Shown here: positions 60,237 through 64,000 of the stretch, in pieces | Layout: each line of letters starts with the position of its first letter | How positions within the stretch are numbered: the first letter of the stretch is position 1 | NCBI GenBank assembly: GCA_027365775.1 | Contig: DAHXLX010000002.1 | Coordinates: forward strand, 1-64,000 | Source: Candidatus Saccharimonadota bacterium | GTDB taxonomy: Bacteria; Patescibacteriota; Saccharimonadia; Saccharimonadales; UBA4665 | Reading direction: 5' to 3' | DNA: 64,000 nucleotides | Made by a program: the position numbers and the translations under genes | The notes under the pieces: generated by a model | Seen by the model: the letters and a program-made list of their open reading frames with translations, nothing else | Told to the model about the DNA's origin: nothing | Database searches by the model: none

Positions 60237-61382
60237 TTGATGAAGACTAAAATTTATCTGGACTATGCGGCGGCAACACCGTTAGACAAACAAGTCTTGG
60301 CGGTTATGAAGCCCTATTTTATAAAATATTTTTATAATCCATCGGCAGATTATGATGCAGCCCGGCAGATCCGACAGCAAATCAATCAGGCACGCTCCAA
60401 AGTCGCTTACTGGTTGGGTTGCAAGCCGGCTGAAATCGTCTTTACTGCCGGCGGCACGGAAGCCAACAATTTGGCAATCCACGGCGTTATGCGCCGATAT
60501 CCGTCAGGCAATCTGGTCATCAGCGCCGTCGAACACGAATCGGTTACGGCGCCGGCACATAATTACCAATATAAGGAGCTACCGGTCACACAAGACGGCC
60601 GGATCGATTTAAACAAAGTTGAAACGGCAATTGATGATCAAACGGTTTTGGTTAGCGTCATGTATGCCAATAACGAGATAGGTACGGTTCAACCGATCAA
60701 GCAGCTAGCCGCAAAATTGGCGGCAATCCGGCAGTCTCGTCAAGCCAGTGGCAATCAATTGCCATTGATCCTGCATACCGATGCCTGTCAGGCGGGGAAT
60801 TACCTTGATCTGCATGTTGCCCGGTTGGGGGTTGACCTGATGACCATAAATGGCGGCAAAGTTTACGGTCCGAAACAAAGCGGGGCGTTATTCGTCAGCC
60901 GTAGCGTCAGCTTAAAACCGCTAGTCGACGGCGGAGGACAAGAAAGAAACTTAAGATCGGGCACAGAGAACGTGGTTAACGACATCGGTCTGTCAACGGC
61001 TTTGGATCTGGCTCAACAGCGGCGGGAAGTCGAAACAGTTAGAACGGCATTACTGTCAAAACAATTCATAGACCTTGCTTTAAGGGAACTGAAACAGGTA
61101 CGGATAAACGGATCAAGCAAATACCGGTTACCAAATAATGTCCACCTGACATTTCCCGGTCATGATAACGAAAGACTAATCATCGGCCTTGATCAGTCAG
61201 GCATAATGGCCGCCGCCGGTTCGGCTTGCAGCGCTGCCAAGGAAGAGCCATCGCATGTACTTGCCGCGATCGGTCTAAGCGGCGCCGACGCCCGGTCATC
61301 GTTACGTTTCAGCTTGGGCCGAGAGACAAGTGTGGACGATATCGTTCTTACTGTCAAGGCGTTAAAAAAGCTGCTTGGCTAA
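60237..61382 (+). CDS. Cysteine desulfurase (NifS/IscS-like)
   Basis: KIYLDYAAATPLDKQVLAVMKPYF; FTAGGTEANNLAIHGV; HTDACQAGNYLDL; GKVYGPKQSGALFV; GSACSAAKEEPSHVL. Confidence 0.93.
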   Translation: MMKTKIYLDYAAATPLDKQVLAVMKPYFIKYFYNPSADYDAARQIRQQINQARSKVAYWLGCKPAEIVFTAGGTEANNLAIHGVMRRYPSGNLVISAVEHESVTAPAHNYQYKELPVTQDGRIDLNKVETAIDDQTVLVSVMYANNEIGTVQPIKQLAAKLAAIRQSRQASGNQLPLILHTDACQAGNYLDLHVARLGVDLMTINGGKVYGPKQSGALFVSRSVSLKPLVDGGGQERNLRSGTENVVNDIGLSTALDLAQQRREVETVRTALLSKQFIDLALRELKQVRINGSSKYRLPNNVHLTFPGHDNERLIIGLDQSGIMAAAGSACSAAKEEPSHVLAAIGLSGADARSSLRFSLGRETSVDDIVLTVKALKKLLG

Positions 61383-61481
61383 TATCTCTACCGGTGAAGG
61401 ATAACTTTGCTAATTAACGGTTTCTACGCTATATTAAGGCTAAAGCTATAGCGCTATTAATAAAACAATGGGTGGACAAAA

Positions 61482-62102
61482 ATGACAATCTGGTGGCTGG
61501 CCGTAATTCTGGTAGGCGTAGTCTCTTTTGGACTAGGTTTCATCTGGCTGGCAGTCAAGCTTGGCGGGCTTAGCCGTTACCAGAAAGGCGGCCTTAATCA
61601 GGTATTGGATGCCGCAGATAATGATGTTGAGCATATCTTTGACGATGAATTCCGCGAGGAGCTCAGGAACCGCGGGCGGTTACACTTCGAGAAGATTATT
61701 GGTGAGAATGCGATGTTCTTGCAGCAGGATTTAAGGCTGACAACGTCCCAACTCAACGAATACATGAAACAGGAGCTCACCAGCAAACTACGTGAAGAAT
61801 TCGGTAAATACGAGGAGTCAATTACCGATGCCAAACAAATGGCAATTGATTCAATTGAAAAGACCAAAGAAACCATCGAGGAGGAACGACAACAACTGCG
61901 ACAGCAGCTGCAGGTCGAATTACAGACCGAAGAGAGCCGGCTAATCAAACGATTCGAAGACAATATGGCGGACATAGTCAATCATTACGTTTTAGCAGCG
62001 ATCGGTCAGCAAATTGATCTAAGCGATCAGCTGGAATATATCATCAGCGAACTGGAAGCTAATAAACAGGCAATTGCCGAGGACATAAAGTATGGCACTT
62101 GA
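61482..62102 (+). CDS. Putative ATP synthase b-like subunit (N-terminal TM, long coiled coil)
   Basis: TM WWLAVILVGVVSFGLGFIWLAVKL then a long charged helix; directly upstream of delta/alpha-like genes. Confidence 0.55.
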   Translation: MTIWWLAVILVGVVSFGLGFIWLAVKLGGLSRYQKGGLNQVLDAADNDVEHIFDDEFREELRNRGRLHFEKIIGENAMFLQQDLRLTTSQLNEYMKQELTSKLREEFGKYEESITDAKQMAIDSIEKTKETIEEERQQLRQQLQVELQTEESRLIKRFEDNMADIVNHYVLAAIGQQIDLSDQLEYIISELEANKQAIAEDIKYGT

Positions 62103-62592
62103 TAAGTTCTCGCTACCGAACCGCATAGTCAGCCAAGGTGATGTAGCCAGGGTGAAGCGTGAGCTACACAGTTTAAATGACTATCTCGATCAAGCTCAGC
62201 TGCGGAAAACCGGTAGCGCCATGGAAAGGCTACCAAAGACCAGTCGCGGACTGGATGACTTCGTCACCGACAACACGTTAAATCTAGTCAATGAGCAGGA
62301 CCGCTACGCGGCAATTAGTTTCTTTGACGAATTGGCTGACAAAGCGCCGGTGGTCCATGTCAGTTTTGCGGTCGATCCCTCGGCTAACTTTATTATCAAG
62401 ATTACCGGTTGGTTCAGGGAAAACATCGACCGGCTGGTATTGGTCAATATCGGTTTGGAACCGACTATTGCCGCCGGCTGTACGGTGCGTACTGACAATC
62501 ATTTATACGATTTCAGTTTACGTTCACATTTCGACAAACAACGTCAGCTGCTGATCAGTAAAATAAAAGGTGAACCAACCAAAGCGCCATGA
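62092..62592 (+). CDS. Putative ATP synthase delta-like subunit
   Basis: C-terminal [39 protein letters not shown] resembles the delta C-terminus ([15 protein letters not shown]); precedes atpA. Confidence 0.6.
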   Translation: MALDKFSLPNRIVSQGDVARVKRELHSLNDYLDQAQLRKTGSAMERLPKTSRGLDDFVTDNTLNLVNEQDRYAAISFFDELADKAPVVHVSFAVDPSANFIIKITGWFRENIDRLVLVNIGLEPTIAAGCTVRTDNHLYDFSLRSHFDKQRQLLISKIKGEPTKAP

Positions 62593-64000
62593 GCGACAAC
62601 CGACATTTCGACCATCTGTTGGAACATGATAGCCCGGTAGGCGAGATTATCGCGATTGAAGATTTCCTAATCAAGATAAAAGGCATGCAACCGGTGAATA
62701 CTCAAGCGTTGGTGATGTTCGAAGACGGGTCTAAAGGTTATGTCCATGAGGTACTGGATGATTATGTATCGGTTCTTTACCTGGGCACTAACCAGCTGTA
62801 TATCGGTATGAAAGTAGTTATCCAGCATTCGGAACTGGTCACTAAAGTCGGCAAGGATTATATCGGCCGGGTAGTCAATGTTTTTGGCGAACCGATTGAC
62901 GGCAAGGGTCCGATTGCCGCGGATAGTACTTGGCCGGTGTTCAATAACGCACCGATGTTGTACGAGAGGGAAGGTCTGAATGAACTGTTACCGACCGGTA
63001 TAACGGTGTTGGACGGTATGCTGCCGATAGTTAAAGGGCAGCGGTTGGCGATTCTCGGAGACAGCAAATCGGGCAAAACCAGTATGGCCATGCAGATCGC
63101 GACCAATCAGAAAAAAGGCGAGGTGGTTGTAATTTACGTGTTGATCGCCAAACGGCGGACCGATATCAGCACTTTGTTGGCCCGGCTTGAGGCGGCCCGG
63201 GCACTGGATAATTGCGTTGTTATAGTTTCGACTATTTTTGAATCACTGATTGTCGGTTATCTGGCGCCGTACGTTGGTTGTGCGATTGGTGAATACCTGT
63301 GGCAGAAGTGCGATCAGGATGTTCTGGTTGTTTATGACGATTTGACCAGTCATGCCCATATTTATCGCGAAATTTCACTTCTCAGCCGAGCTAGTCCGGG
63401 AAGAGATTCCTATCCGGGAGATATGTTCTATGCCCACTCTTCCCTGCTTGAGAGGGCGGGGAAGCTGGTCGGCAATCATAAAACTCTCACTGCCCTACCG
63501 GTGGTCCTGGCGGATGGCGGTGACATTACCGCCTATCTGCCGACCAACATTATGTCGATTACCGACGGCCAATGGATTTTGGATATGAAAATTTTTAAAG
63601 ATGTAATGCGCCCGGCGGTAAATATCGGACTGAGCGTGACTCGTGTCGGAGGAGCCGGGCATACGAATAAACAAAAAGCACTGAACAGCGAGGCGATGAA
63701 ATTGTTGGCCGATTATAACGAGGCGCAAGAGTTTGCCCATTTCGGGTCGGAATTGGCACTCGAGTCACAGAATGCGCTTATTCGCGGACGCCAGCTGTAT
63801 CAGCTCATGAACCAGTCGCCGAACGAACGATTCTCAGTTATGGCCCAGGTATTAATGATGGATATTGTGCTTCATGTGTCCCAGGACACGCCGCTAGACG
63901 TGGTGACGCTGAAATCTAAAGCAGAAGCGGCAGCGGCAAAAATAAAAGCTGACAGTGACTACGAGCCAGTTCGCGACCAGCTGCAACGGGAATGCCAGGT
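62589..64000 (+). CDS. atpA: ATP synthase F1 alpha-like subunit, 3' truncated by the window (absent from the ORF track)
   Basis: Manual translation: [47 protein letters not shown]...[23 protein letters not shown]...[29 protein letters not shown]...[17 protein letters not shown] overlap with the previous gene. Confidence 0.9.
   Translation, partial: MSDNRHFDHLLEHDSPVGEIIAIEDFLIKIKGMQPVNTQALVMFEDGSKGYVHEVLDDYVSVLYLGTNQLYIGMKVVIQHSELVTKVGKDYIGRVVNVFGEPIDGKGPIAADSTWPVFNNAPMLYEREGLNELLPTGITVLDGMLPIVKGQRLAILGDSKSGKTSMAMQIATNQKKGEVVVIYVLIAKRRTDISTLLARLEAARALDNCVVIVSTIFESLIVGYLAPYVGCAIGEYLWQKCDQDVLVVYDDLTSHAHIYREISLLSRASPGRDSYPGDMFYAHSSLLERAGKLVGNHKTLTALPVVLADGGDITAYLPTNIMSITDGQWILDMKIFKDVMRPAVNIGLSVTRVGGAGHTNKQKALNSEAMKLLADYNEAQEFAHFGSELALESQNALIRGRQLYQLMNQSPNERFSVMAQVLMMDIVLHVSQDTPLDVVTLKSKAEAAAAKIKADSDYEPVRDQLQRECQ

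Overview
The window looks like chromosomal DNA from a Patescibacteria/CPR bacterium, most likely a Saccharibacteria (TM7) relative; this is inferred from gene content only. From left to right: (1) two Thr/Pro-stalk surface proteins (2-1392). (2) A tRNA-Glu gene whose 3' half also encodes the C-terminus and stop of an antisense large serine recombinase, with a small island behind it (1559-6.3 kb). (3) An AT-rich accessory island, about 7.0-21.7 kb, of single-gene modules: toxin-antitoxin pairs, NUDIX, VOC, AHSA1, pilin-like genes, a nucleotidyltransferase, an ATP-grasp RiPP-maturase candidate and a duplicated membrane-protein/UbiA pair. These modules are separated by 13 copies of a dispersed element that the ORF track mostly misses. 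(4) A more GC-rich core-like region, 22-64 kb: ABC transporters, a T4SS-like locus, an alpha-2-macroglobulin-like surface protein, pyk-pgk-tpiA, pcrA, rsmA, a tmRNA with a long predicted tag, trehalase, tRNA-Val, metG, tatD, a cysteine desulfurase and the start of an F-type ATPase operon. The best candidate for something undescribed is the 13-copy repeat. Every copy has the same orientation and encodes on the minus strand a 20-41 aa micro-ORF (consensus about MV(T/N)xLxxxYKxIvxEIxRWNxLL) with synonymous codon changes between copies. At least four copies are followed on the plus strand by an ACAGAT...ATCTGTTAA hairpin. The layout resembles a cassette array, but no integron integrase is visible. 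No searches or folding were run; all calls come from reading the sequence and the supplied translations.
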